Source: UBA4810 sp002479215
GTDB lineage: Bacteria; Desulfobacterota; Syntrophia; Syntrophales; Smithellaceae
Length of the DNA stretch: 64,000 bases
NCBI GenBank assembly: GCA_049514435.1
Contig: JBEKVB010000006.1
Location: 62,001-126,000 of the forward strand
Direction of reading: 5' to 3'
The notes beneath the pieces were generated by a model. It made no database searches. It was not told the DNA's origin and was given only the letters and a program-made list of their open reading frames with translations. Below, piece after piece: positions 1 through 8,640 of the stretch. How positions within the stretch are numbered: position 1 is the stretch's first letter; each line of letters opens with the position of its first letter. The position numbers were made by a program, and so were the translations under genes.

Positions 1-2
1 TG

Positions 3-321
3 CAGGAAGCCAAAAAGGGATTTTACAACACCACGGTAGCCGAGATCGCCCAGGCGTTCTGGTTTGCCGATCGAAATCATTCTGGCGGAAGGAGTGGGCA
101 AAAAGATTCTGAGAACATTGAATCCGCGGATCATATTCTTTGCTTTGCCCGAAATGATTCGTAGAGTCATCTTTAACTGGATGACGACGACCCGGGATGA
201 ATCTTTGACCGAAAAAGTTTCCCTCGCTCCGGATATTTTTCTAAACGGCGTCTTAGAACTATTATCCTCCGGGAAATCGGCCGAGGAGACGTTCATCCAT
301 GCAAACCCGCAGAGGGTTTGA
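3..321 (+). pseudogene. Degraded TetR-family regulator
   Basis: The first 60 bases (frame 3) encode the start of a TetR helix-turn-helix (GFYNTTVAEIAQA). The frame then changes at about 62, and the C-terminal part of a TetR-like protein continues in frame 1 to the stop at 319-321 (SGLPIEIILAEG onward, 85 residues). A normal TetR protein is about 190-210 residues; here one extra base and a missing central stretch leave less than that, and the 5' end lies outside the window. It lies directly upstream of the RND operon in the same direction, the usual place for the pump's repressor. An assembly error at the left edge could give the same picture. Confidence 0.5.
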
Positions 322-384
322 TGCTGGAGATTATACATTCATCTGTTTTCCGCGACATTGAGGCAGGTGCAAAGGAGTATTTCT

Positions 385-1590
385 ATGATGAAAAAGGACA
401 GGGAAGCGACATTTCTGCGGACGGACGTGCTGGTTTCCATCGCCATGAGTCTGGTTTTTTTCTTCATAGTCGGCTGTGGAAAGGGAGAAAAGGAGAAGAA
501 TTCCTCTTCGCCCATGGTGCAAGTGGCACAGGCTGTCCGGCAGGATGTGCCCGTATATACGGAATGGATCGGCACGACGGACGGTAAGGTCAATGCCACA
601 ATCCGAGCGCAGGTCCAGGGCTATTTAATTAAGCAGCATTACCGTGAGGGCGATTTTGTCAGGAAGGGACAAATCCTTTTCGATATTGATCCGCGCACAT
701 TCCAGGCTGCCTTGGACCAGGCGAAGGGGCAACTGGAGGAACAACAGGCACACTGGGCAACGGCTAAGGCGAATCTTGCCAGGATCACACCTCTGGCAGA
801 GCAGAATGCCATCAGTAAAAAAGACCTGGACGATGCCAAGGGCCTTGAGCAGGCAACGCATGCGGCGGTGATTTCAGCACAAGCCGTTGTTGAAAAAACA
901 ACACTGGACGTCGGCTTCACGAAGATTACCTCTCCCGTTGACGGCATTGCCGGCATTGCCAAGACCCAGATCGGAAATCTCGTCGGTCCCGGATTGATCG
1001 AGGAACTGACAACGGTATCGACTCTTGATCCGATCAAGGTCTATGTCTCTGTCGGTGAACAGGAGTACCTCGAGCTTGCCGGTAGCGGCAGGAATAGTTT
1101 CAAGAACATACCCCTGACATTAATTCTATCCTCCGGCAGCGTCCATCCATATAAAGGATACTTTGCCCTTGCCGACCGCCAAGTGGATGTAAAGACAGGC
1201 ACCATAAAACTCGAGGCCTTCTTCAACAATCCCGGGAATATCATTCGGCCCGGACAATTTGCCAAGGTTCGTGCTAAAAGCAAAATCAAGAAAAACACAC
1301 TGCTGGTACCCCAACGAGCGGTGACGGAGCTTCAGGGAGACTATCAGGTGGCCGTTGTAGGCCCCGGTAATAAAATTGATATAAGGTCGGTAAAACCGGC
1401 TGAGCGAATCGGCAGCCTCTGGGTGATTGACGAGGGGTTGAAACCGGGAGATAAAGTTGTTGTGGAAGGGGTCCAGAAGGTCAAGCAGGACATGATCGTG
1501 AATCCGCAACCTTACGTTCAGTCCGTAAGTGGCACCGCCTCAAGTGCCGGACAACAGAAATCAGCACAAGCAAGGCCAAGGCAAAAGTAG
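385..1590 (+). CDS. RND efflux periplasmic adaptor (MexA/AcrA family lipoprotein)
   Basis: Membrane fusion protein that links an inner-membrane RND pump to its outer-membrane channel. I chose the ATG at 385 because AAAGGAG lies 8 bases before it; an upstream TTG at 358 lacks such a site. The product is 401 residues. A lipoprotein signal ends in a lipobox I-V-G-C31, so the protein is probably anchored to the inner membrane. A lipoyl-like half motif (GDFVRKGQILFDIDP), a coiled-coil hairpin and a second half motif (TSPVDGIAG) follow in the family order, then the beta-barrel (RPGQFAKV). It is the first gene of an operon with the pump (6 bases downstream) and the outer-membrane factor. Confidence 0.93.
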   Translation: MMKKDREATFLRTDVLVSIAMSLVFFFIVGCGKGEKEKNSSSPMVQVAQAVRQDVPVYTEWIGTTDGKVNATIRAQVQGYLIKQHYREGDFVRKGQILFDIDPRTFQAALDQAKGQLEEQQAHWATAKANLARITPLAEQNAISKKDLDDAKGLEQATHAAVISAQAVVEKTTLDVGFTKITSPVDGIAGIAKTQIGNLVGPGLIEELTTVSTLDPIKVYVSVGEQEYLELAGSGRNSFKNIPLTLILSSGSVHPYKGYFALADRQVDVKTGTIKLEAFFNNPGNIIRPGQFAKVRAKSKIKKNTLLVPQRAVTELQGDYQVAVVGPGNKIDIRSVKPAERIGSLWVIDEGLKPGDKVVVEGVQKVKQDMIVNPQPYVQSVSGTASSAGQQKSAQARPRQK

Positions 1591-1596
1591 GCTGTT

Positions 1597-4500
1597 ATGT
1601 CTAAATTCTTCATCAATCGTCCTATTGTTGCCATGGTGATCTCCATTATGTTTGTCATCGTGGGCATAGTGGCGGCACTCAGTTTGCCCATTGCCCAGTT
1701 CCCGGAGATCGTGCCCCCGGAGGTCCAGATCTGGGCGACTTATACAGGTGCAGATGCCCAGACTGTCGAGCAGTCCGTGGCGACCCCCATTGAGCAGCAG
1801 CTCAGTGGTGTGGACAACATGAATTACATGTACTCCATCAACGCCAATAACGGTACCATGCGGCTGACGGCCAGTTTCGATGTCGCAACCAATCCGAATA
1901 CGGACCTGGTGCTAACTCAGATCAGGCAGAATCTTGCCCAGCCGCAGCTTCCCGCCGATGTGCGCAATTACGGCGTCACGGTCCAGAAGGCCCGTTCCGC
2001 CCCTCTGATGATCCTTTCCGTGTATTCACCTAACGGGTCCCATGACAAAACCTTTGTGTCAAACTATGCCTACATCAACCTCGTCGATCAATTGCTGCGC
2101 GTGCCCGGCGTCGGCATGGCCACAGTTTGGGGCTCCGGCATGTATGCGATCCGCATCTGGGTCAAACCCGATACGCTGGCGAAGCTCGAGATAACCGTTC
2201 CCCAGGTCATCGATGCCGTCCAGAAACAGAATACGGTTAATCCGGCAGGGCAGATCGGCGCTGAACCCGCGCCTCCGGGCCAGGAGTTCACCTATTCCGT
2301 CAGCGCCCAGGGTCGTCTGATCACGCCGGAAGAATTCGGTCAGATTGTTCTGCGGGCCAATTCCGACGGATCGGTTGTTCGCCTGAAGGATGTGGCCCGC
2401 ATTGAATTAGGCTCGCAGATTTATACGTTCAGGGGGCGTCTGAACGGGGAACCTGCTGCCAATATCGGCATTTACCAGTTACCCGGCACGAATGCCATCG
2501 AAACGGCCAATGGCGTCAGGAGAGTCATGGAACAGGCCAAGGGACAATTCCCGGCTGATCTCGATTATATTGTCGGTCTCGATACAACACAGTCCATAAC
2601 TGAAGGCATCCGCGATATTGTAAAAACGCTCCTGATTGCGCTGGCGCTGGTTATTGTCGTCGTCTTCATCTTCCTTCAGGGCTGGAGGCCGACACTCATT
2701 CCGGCCCTCGCCGTTCCGGTTTCCCTCGTCGGCACTTTTGCCTTCTTTCCTCTTCTCGGCTTCTCCATCAACACCTTGTCTCTCTTCGGCCTGGTGTTGG
2801 CCATAGGCCTGGTTGTTGATGATGCTATTGTCGTTGTGGAGAATGTTGAACGTCATATCGAGGAGGGCTTGTCTCCCAAGGATGCGGCATTCAAGGCCAT
2901 GCAGGAGGTTTCCGGCCCGGTCATGGCCATTGCCCTGGTGCTCTCGGCGGTCTTTATTCCCACGGTGTTCATCCCGGGAATTACGGGCAGGCTTTACCAG
3001 CAATTTGCAGCGACCATAGCCATTTCGGTCCTCATCTCGGCCTTCAACGCCTTAAGTCTCAGCCCTGCCCTTGCCGCTCTTCTGCTCAAGCCCCGGAAAG
3101 AGGCACGCGGCCCCTTGGGTTCTTTCTTCGCCTCATTCAACCGCTGGTTTGGACGCGCCACAACAGGATATGTGGGATTCTGCAGAGTTCTGATCCGCAA
3201 GAGCGTCCTCTGTCTTCTATTCCTTGCCGGGATCATAGTCATTTCCGCCGGGATCGGAATAGGCATCCCCACAGGATTTCTGCCGGAAGAGGATCAAGGG
3301 TACATGTTTGTCAATGTATCGTTGCCTAACGCCGCCTCAATGCAACGCACCGATGAGGCCTGCAAGGAGATCGAAAAAATTATCGCGAAGACGCCTGGTG
3401 TTCAGTATTATCAAACAATCATCGGCGTCAGCTTGCTCAGCCTGGCACAGAACACTTACAGCGCTTTTTTCTTTGTGAACCTCAAGGTGTGGAAGGAGCG
3501 GAAAACACCCGAAGAGCAATATGACGCGATTATGTCTCATCTAAACAAAGAACTGGCCAAATTGCCGCAATGCACCGCCTTCGCCTTTTCTCCGCCTGCA
3601 ATTCCAGGTATCGGGACTGCCGGCGGAGTAACGATGATCCTCGAGGACCGTGCCGGCAAGGACATCGGTTTTCTCTCCGAGAATGTCAGCAAATTCCTCG
3701 ATGCCGCACAGAAGAGACCGGAGCTTGCTTCCGTGAGAACGACCTTCCTCCCGACGGTGCCCCAGGTTTTCATCAATGTCGATCGGGACAAGGTGCTCAA
3801 GCAGGGCATCGACCTCGGACAGGTCTATCAGACGCTCCAGGCTTTTATGGGCGGTTATTTCATCAATTACTTCAACCGATTCGGGCGGCAGTGGCAGGTC
3901 TACGTCCAGACGGAGGGTGCCTACCGCACCAAAGCGGAGGATGTCGGACAGTTTTACGTCCAGAATGACCAGGGGGACCCGGTTCCACTCTCGGCGGTCA
4001 CGACGCTCGAATCACGAATAGGACCCGAATTTACGATGCGGTACAATCTATACCGTTCGGCACAGATCAACGCCGCGGCCAACCCCGGCTACAGTTCAGC
4101 TCAGGCCATGAAGGCGCTGGAAGAGGTCTTTGCCCAGAGCATGCCGCGGGAGATGGGTTTCGACTATCTGGGCATGAGTTTCCAGGAAAAGAAGGCCCAG
4201 GAAGGTATACCAGCTATGGTTATCTTCGGGTTCTCCCTGCTTTGCGTTTTCCTCATTCTTGCGGCCCTTTACGAAAGCTGGTCCCTACCCGTCAGCGTTC
4301 TCCTGGGAACGCCCATAGCTGTTTTCGGCGCCTTGACAGCAATCTGGCTGCGCGGTGAGGTGAATAACGTCTATGCCCAGATCGGCCTGATCGTGCTGAT
4401 CGGTCTGGCCGCCAAGAACGCCATTCTGATTGTCGAGTTTGCCAAAAGAAGGCAGGAACAGGGAAAATCTCCCACGGATGCCGCCCTCGAAGGAGCCCAA

Positions 4501-4746
4501 TTGAGGCTCCGGCCAATTCTCATGACGTCGTTCGCCTTTCTCCTAGGCACGCTTCCCCTGGCCATAGCTACAGGATCCGGAGCCGTGGCCAGACAAATCA
4601 TGGGGACCGCTGTTATGGGCGGCACTGCCGCCGCATCATTGATTGCTATCTTCCTGATTCCCGCGACATTCTACGTCGTTGTCAAAATGACGGAAAAACG
4701 CAGGAATAACAAGAAGCCGGAGAGCGAAGGAGGGAATCATGCGTAA
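1597..4746 (+). CDS. RND multidrug efflux permease (HAE1, AcrB/MexB family)
   Basis: Inner-membrane proton/drug antiporter of 1049 residues, full length for AcrB-type pumps. The family start (MSKFFINRPIVAMVISIM), twelve membrane segments and two large periplasmic loops are visible. The proton relay is present: two adjacent aspartates in membrane helix 4 (GLVVDDAIVVVENVERH) and the lysine in helix 10 (GLAAKNAILIVEFA). Its neighbours, an adaptor lipoprotein upstream and an outer-membrane factor overlapping its 3' end by 8 bases, make a complete tripartite exporter. The substrate cannot be read from the sequence. The regulator upstream is broken, so control of the pump is uncertain. Confidence 0.96.
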   Translation: MSKFFINRPIVAMVISIMFVIVGIVAALSLPIAQFPEIVPPEVQIWATYTGADAQTVEQSVATPIEQQLSGVDNMNYMYSINANNGTMRLTASFDVATNPNTDLVLTQIRQNLAQPQLPADVRNYGVTVQKARSAPLMILSVYSPNGSHDKTFVSNYAYINLVDQLLRVPGVGMATVWGSGMYAIRIWVKPDTLAKLEITVPQVIDAVQKQNTVNPAGQIGAEPAPPGQEFTYSVSAQGRLITPEEFGQIVLRANSDGSVVRLKDVARIELGSQIYTFRGRLNGEPAANIGIYQLPGTNAIETANGVRRVMEQAKGQFPADLDYIVGLDTTQSITEGIRDIVKTLLIALALVIVVVFIFLQGWRPTLIPALAVPVSLVGTFAFFPLLGFSINTLSLFGLVLAIGLVVDDAIVVVENVERHIEEGLSPKDAAFKAMQEVSGPVMAIALVLSAVFIPTVFIPGITGRLYQQFAATIAISVLISAFNALSLSPALAALLLKPRKEARGPLGSFFASFNRWFGRATTGYVGFCRVLIRKSVLCLLFLAGIIVISAGIGIGIPTGFLPEEDQGYMFVNVSLPNAASMQRTDEACKEIEKIIAKTPGVQYYQTIIGVSLLSLAQNTYSAFFFVNLKVWKERKTPEEQYDAIMSHLNKELAKLPQCTAFAFSPPAIPGIGTAGGVTMILEDRAGKDIGFLSENVSKFLDAAQKRPELASVRTTFLPTVPQVFINVDRDKVLKQGIDLGQVYQTLQAFMGGYFINYFNRFGRQWQVYVQTEGAYRTKAEDVGQFYVQNDQGDPVPLSAVTTLESRIGPEFTMRYNLYRSAQINAAANPGYSSAQAMKALEEVFAQSMPREMGFDYLGMSFQEKKAQEGIPAMVIFGFSLLCVFLILAALYESWSLPVSVLLGTPIAVFGALTAIWLRGEVNNVYAQIGLIVLIGLAAKNAILIVEFAKRRQEQGKSPTDAALEGAQLRLRPILMTSFAFLLGTLPLAIATGSGAVARQIMGTAVMGGTAAASLIAIFLIPATFYVVVKMTEKRRNNKKPESEGGNHA

Positions 4747-6205
4747 GATCATTTTATCCTTGCTGCTGGCGTTTACCCTTTCCGGTTGCATGATGGGTCC
4801 CGACTATCAGAGGCCGAATATCGAGACCCCCGACGCTTGGCGTTTCGAGGAGAAAAAAGCCCGAGAAATCAGCAACGTGGCTTGGTGGGAACAGTTTAAC
4901 GATCCCGTTCTCAATGACCTCATCCGGGTGGCGCTGAAAGAGAACAAGGATCTCAAAATAGCCACGGCAAGAGTTGAGGAATTCATGGGACGGTACGGGA
5001 CGACACGGGCTGCCCTATTTCCGCAGGTTTATGGGGCGGCAAGTACGGGCAGAAGCCGGGTGAGCGAGTATGAATACAACATTACATCGGCGGCCCAAAA
5101 TCCCGCGAGCAACTATACGATTTTACTGAATGGAAGCTGGGAGCTTGATCTGTGGGGCAAACTGCGCAGGGGAACGGAGGCCGCCCGCGCCGATCTTCTG
5201 AGCCAGGAAGAAGGGCGGATCAGCGTTATTCTTACTCTTCTTACGTCGGTGGCCAGCGCTTATGTGAATCTCGGTAATCTCGACAGACAGCTTGATATCG
5301 CCGGAAGGACCGCGCAGAGCCGCAAGGAATCCTATGATCTTTTTCAACTGCGGTTCCAAGGAGGTGTCATCTCAGAGCTTGAACTGAGTCAGGCTAAATC
5401 GGAGTATGAGCAGACCCTGGCAATCATTCCGGTTCTGGAAAAAATAATCGCCCAGCAGGAAAACGCTTTTTGCGTGCTCCTGGGACGGAATCCCGGCCCG
5501 ATTCCGCGGGGCAAAAAAATTGACGATCTTGTCCTTCCAGCGGTGCCTGCAGGTCTGCCGTCCGTCCTGCTCGCCAATCGTCCGGATATACGCCAAGCGG
5601 AGCAAAATCTCATTGCAGCCAATGCCAGAATCGGCGTTGCCAGAGCGCTCTATTTTCCGACGATTTCACTGACAGGTTCGTTTGGTGCGTCCAGCAGCGA
5701 CCTGTCGAATCTCTTTACAGGGCCCGCAAAGATCTGGAGTTGGGCTGTTCCAGTGACGATTCCGATATTCACAGGCGGCGCCATCGGCGGACAGATTAAA
5801 ATTGCCGAGGCACAACAGCAGCAAACTTTGTTTCGCTATCAGCAGACCATTCAGACGGCATTCCGGGAAGTCGAGGACGCTTTGATCGACCAGAAGCGCA
5901 CAAGAGAAGAACTCGATATTCAGGACCGGCAGGTTGAATCCCTGCGAACCTACGCGCATTTTGCGCGCTTGAGATTTGATAACGGCTATACAAGTTATAT
6001 CGAAGTGCTCGATGCGGAACGCAGCCTGTTCAATGCCGAACTGTCCCGCGCCCAGACGAAGGGCGTCCTCTTTCAGGCGCTTGTGAATCTATACAAGGCG
6101 ATGGGCAGCGGCTGGACGATCGAGACGAACGGGAAGGCAATCCATCCGGATGAGGAACGGACTGCGAGTATGACGGAAAAGCAGGGTATTCATTCAGTCG
6201 AATGA
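4739..6205 (+). CDS. RND outer-membrane factor lipoprotein (OprM/NodT family)
   Basis: Outer-membrane channel of the tripartite pump, 488 residues. The signal peptide ends in a lipobox L-S-G-C17, followed by the typical MMGPDYQRP start of the mature protein. Two outer-membrane efflux repeats follow, including the family motif NRPDIRQAEQNLIAANARIGVARA in shortened form (NRPDIRQAE, IGVARALYFP). The start overlaps the end of the pump gene by 8 bases, a sign of translational coupling. The C-terminus runs about 30 residues past the last helical repeat and is polar, which is common. Nothing looks broken. Confidence 0.94.
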   Translation: MRKIILSLLLAFTLSGCMMGPDYQRPNIETPDAWRFEEKKAREISNVAWWEQFNDPVLNDLIRVALKENKDLKIATARVEEFMGRYGTTRAALFPQVYGAASTGRSRVSEYEYNITSAAQNPASNYTILLNGSWELDLWGKLRRGTEAARADLLSQEEGRISVILTLLTSVASAYVNLGNLDRQLDIAGRTAQSRKESYDLFQLRFQGGVISELELSQAKSEYEQTLAIIPVLEKIIAQQENAFCVLLGRNPGPIPRGKKIDDLVLPAVPAGLPSVLLANRPDIRQAEQNLIAANARIGVARALYFPTISLTGSFGASSSDLSNLFTGPAKIWSWAVPVTIPIFTGGAIGGQIKIAEAQQQQTLFRYQQTIQTAFREVEDALIDQKRTREELDIQDRQVESLRTYAHFARLRFDNGYTSYIEVLDAERSLFNAELSRAQTKGVLFQALVNLYKAMGSGWTIETNGKAIHPDEERTASMTEKQGIHSVE

Positions 6206-6219
6206 ATGGGACAAGCATC

Positions 6220-6335
6220 CTAAGCCATTTTTATTTTTTCGGAATTTTTCAAAGCATCCTGATACAATTCGCCCAGCGCATATTCTCGCGCAATAATATT
6301 CTCTTCATCCTTAAACCCTTTCAGCCATAAGCTTT
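6220..6335 (-). pseudogene. Possible 3' remnant of an unidentified gene
   Basis: Between the RND operon and the tolC-like gene there is no complete gene, but the minus strand holds an open frame of about 36 codons ending at 6220. It reads like a genuine protein end (DEENIIAREYALGELYQ and a lysine-rich tail). No start codon or ribosome binding site precedes it. I do not recognise the family. It may be the tail of a gene lost by deletion; chance is also possible at this length. Confidence 0.2.
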
Positions 6336-6346
6336 ATGCCATAGAT

Positions 6347-7687
6347 TTACGGCCAAATAGTTCCCATGGCTCTTTGCAGCCTGGCATAATTAATATTGTA
6401 ATCACCCAAAGCATTCGCATAGTCGGCTTTTGCCCTTGTCAAAAGTGTTTGAGCATCAAGAACCTCTGTCGAAGTAGCCACTCTTTCTTTATACCTTTCC
6501 TCGGAAATACGGAAATTTTCCTCGGCCTGTTCAATCACTTTCTGTGAGACGGCAATTTGTTTCTCCGCTTCCTGCAAAAGCAGGTAAGCATTTTTAATTT
6601 CCAAGGTAATTTGATCATTTAATTCTTTGGCTGCATCTATGGCTTGATTCTCTCTGGCTTTGCTTGCATCAACCCTAAATTTGGTTTTGCCCCATTCCCA
6701 GAAATTCCAACTGGCTACCGCCATCACATACCAGCTTTCCGCGTTTTGATAGTCACTGCCCGAAACCGAAGGAGTATCACCATACCTTGCGTAATTACCC
6801 ACCAAACTCAAAGAGGGCAAATAATCACTTTGCGCTACGCGGACTAATTTTCCTGCCTGAGCCGCTTTGAACAATGAGATCTTGAGTTCCGGCCTGCGTT
6901 GTTGGGCCATATTCAGACACTCTTCAAACGATTGCTCCAGGGGTTGATAATCTAGAATATCGACTACTTCTACCGGCGTGAATATCTTGAGTTTCAAAAC
7001 AGTATTGAAACGAGCTTTGGTCAAATCGACAGCGTTTTGAGCTTTGACCAGAGTTTGCTTGCCATTAGCCAGCTCCACTTCAGCATGCAGTAAATCATTT
7101 TTGGGGATCATACCCACCTGAAAATAATTTTCGGCAACATCCCGATGCGCACTAAGCATTTCCACAGATTGACTGACCGCAGTAAGAATCCTTTGCGCGC
7201 GTAAAATATCAAAATAGGCGATTTTTACTTCCTGCACTACGTCTTGATATTTGGCTTTTTCTTCCAAAAGAGCGGTGTCTTCACCAATTCGACTTGCCTG
7301 GTAATTAGCCAAAATTCCGCCGCCGGCAAATAGCGGCTGCTTTGCTTCGATTATCCAGTTATAGTTATTTATTGTGCCTGTCACAAGTTCTGTGCCCGCA
7401 GGTATTAAGGGTGGAAATCCTTGCGGAAAGTTAATGCTGGGCTCCTCGTTCAATCGTTGATAACTGTAAGATGTGCTAAACTTCGGCAGAAATCCGGTAA
7501 TGGCTTCCCTTTTCTGGGCCGTGGCGCTTTTTGATCCTTCTTTGGCAATATTTATAACAAAACTATTTCTCAAGGCTATTTCAATGCTTGCTTCCAATGT
7601 CATTGGCTCTTCGGCAAATACTGAATTCTGGGAAAAATAAAATGTAAGAAGAGTTAATACAAATATCTTTAAAGCTTTATTTGTCAT
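6347..7687 (-). CDS. TolC-family outer-membrane efflux protein
   Basis: Protein of 446 residues with a cleavable signal peptide (residues 1-25, cleavage near VFA-EE) and no lipobox, so it is TolC-like rather than an OprM-type lipoprotein. Two outer-membrane efflux domains with long coiled-coil helices are visible (EASIEIALRNS near the start, EERYKERVATSTEVLDAQ near the end). The start overlaps the end of the tetR gene 7677-8297 by 11 bases, so the two form an operon. No inner-membrane pump or adaptor is next to it, so the partner must be encoded elsewhere. Confidence 0.9.
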   Translation of the reverse strand: MTNKALKIFVLTLLTFYFSQNSVFAEEPMTLEASIEIALRNSFVINIAKEGSKSATAQKREAITGFLPKFSTSYSYQRLNEEPSINFPQGFPPLIPAGTELVTGTINNYNWIIEAKQPLFAGGGILANYQASRIGEDTALLEEKAKYQDVVQEVKIAYFDILRAQRILTAVSQSVEMLSAHRDVAENYFQVGMIPKNDLLHAEVELANGKQTLVKAQNAVDLTKARFNTVLKLKIFTPVEVVDILDYQPLEQSFEECLNMAQQRRPELKISLFKAAQAGKLVRVAQSDYLPSLSLVGNYARYGDTPSVSGSDYQNAESWYVMAVASWNFWEWGKTKFRVDASKARENQAIDAAKELNDQITLEIKNAYLLLQEAEKQIAVSQKVIEQAEENFRISEERYKERVATSTEVLDAQTLLTRAKADYANALGDYNINYARLQRAMGTIWP

Positions 7688-8297
7688 GCTTTTTTACCCC
7701 CTGTAAAAATATTTCCATAATAAGATCTTTTTTGAGATTTAATGATTTTTCTTTAGGCAATAACATCCAGTCAATCGCTGTGGACCTAATTAACCCGAAT
7801 AATAATCCGGCTAGTTCACGAGGCACAAGTGGCCGTAAAAAGCCTCTCTTTATCCCGCTTTTCATTAGGTTTTCGATAAACGTTATATGCTGTAAATAAT
7901 CATCAATTAACTTCCGCCGCAGTGAAGTCATCATTTCTGATAAAGCATCGTTCTCTCCGCAAAAGAATACGCGGAAAAAATCAGTATTCTTTTCGACAAA
8001 CCGGAAATGCGCATCAATCAACGTGGTAATTTTATCGGTGATATCTTTTGCCGCGTTTACCTCTTTTCTGATTTCGGCATACATTAAATCGAGTTTTTCA
8101 CAAAGCATCATCCTGTAAAGATGTTCTTTGCCTTCAAAGAATTGGTAAAGCGAACCAATGGAAAACCCTGATGCCCCGGCTATTTCTGCCATCGTTACAT
8201 TATAAAATCCTTTAGTAGCAAAAATTCTTTCCGCCTGCTCCAGAATTTCCGCTCGACGCACATTGAACTCGCGCTCTTTTCGTTCCGACCTTTCCAT
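7677..8297 (-). CDS. TetR/AcrR-family transcriptional regulator
   Basis: Repressor of 206 residues. The N-terminal helix-turn-helix is clear (AERIFATKGFYNVTMAEIAG, then GFSIGSLYQFFEGKEHLY); the ligand-binding C-terminal half is variable. It is the first gene of a two-gene operon with the TolC-like gene, which starts inside its 3' end. A 7-bp inverted repeat at 8326-8342 just upstream is a good candidate for its own operator, suggesting autoregulation. The ligand is unknown. Confidence 0.9.
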   Translation of the reverse strand: MERSERKEREFNVRRAEILEQAERIFATKGFYNVTMAEIAGASGFSIGSLYQFFEGKEHLYRMMLCEKLDLMYAEIRKEVNAAKDITDKITTLIDAHFRFVEKNTDFFRVFFCGENDALSEMMTSLRRKLIDDYLQHITFIENLMKSGIKRGFLRPLVPRELAGLLFGLIRSTAIDWMLLPKEKSLNLKKDLIMEIFLQGVKKHDK

Positions 8298-8325
8298 TAA
8301 CTAGGCCTTTCTATTTTTGAACAAT

Positions 8326-8342
8326 CATTCAATATTTGAATG
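8326..8342. promoter_or_regulatory. Candidate TetR operator
   Basis: Perfect inverted repeat CATTCAA-TAT-TTGAATG located 29 bases before the tetR start at 8297. A TATAAT-like hexamer on the minus strand lies just upstream of it (8351-8356), so a repressor bound here would block that promoter. Assignment to the adjacent TetR protein is inferred from position. Confidence 0.5.
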
Positions 8343-8563
8343 GTAATTCAGATTATAGAATATTTATTATTTGTCAAGGGGAATTTTTAGTTTTTCTCCA
8401 GAGGAGAAAAAATTTAAATGTCATCTGTTATGTTGCTTTACTTGAGGATGAATTCCAAACGTGCTATAGGACACAATTAAGGGAGTAAAGGGGCTAATTT
8501 ATAAATTTGATATTTTAAAATTACTGCACACACTAAAAAAGTAATTCCAGAAATATTTTTCAT

Positions 8564-8591
8564 TTGGCAAACACAAAACGTTATGTAATAC
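8564..8591 (+). promoter_or_regulatory. Possible glpK promoter
   Basis: The 343-base gap between tetR and glpK (8298-8640) is AT-rich. It holds the TetR operator, a short perfect hairpin at 8391-8411 (TTTTTCTCC, loop AGA) with no T-run, and this sigma70-like pair: TTGGCA, 16 bases, TAATAC. The glpK ATG is about 50 bases downstream and is preceded by AGGGGTG. Nothing else was recognised in the gap. Confidence 0.35.
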
Positions 8592-8640
8592 TAATCTTAA
8601 TAAAAGCATTTATATTTACTCTAATATTAGGGGTGCGAAT

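Noticed and set aside
2479..3003. 174-codon open frame on the minus strand inside the RND pump gene
   Set aside because: Antisense to a fully conserved pump; low-complexity charged translation and no ribosome binding site.
8391..8411. Hairpin TTTTTCTCC-AGA-GGAGAAAAA as a terminator
   Set aside because: It is upstream of both flanking genes' starts and has no T-run after the stem, so there is no transcript for it to end.
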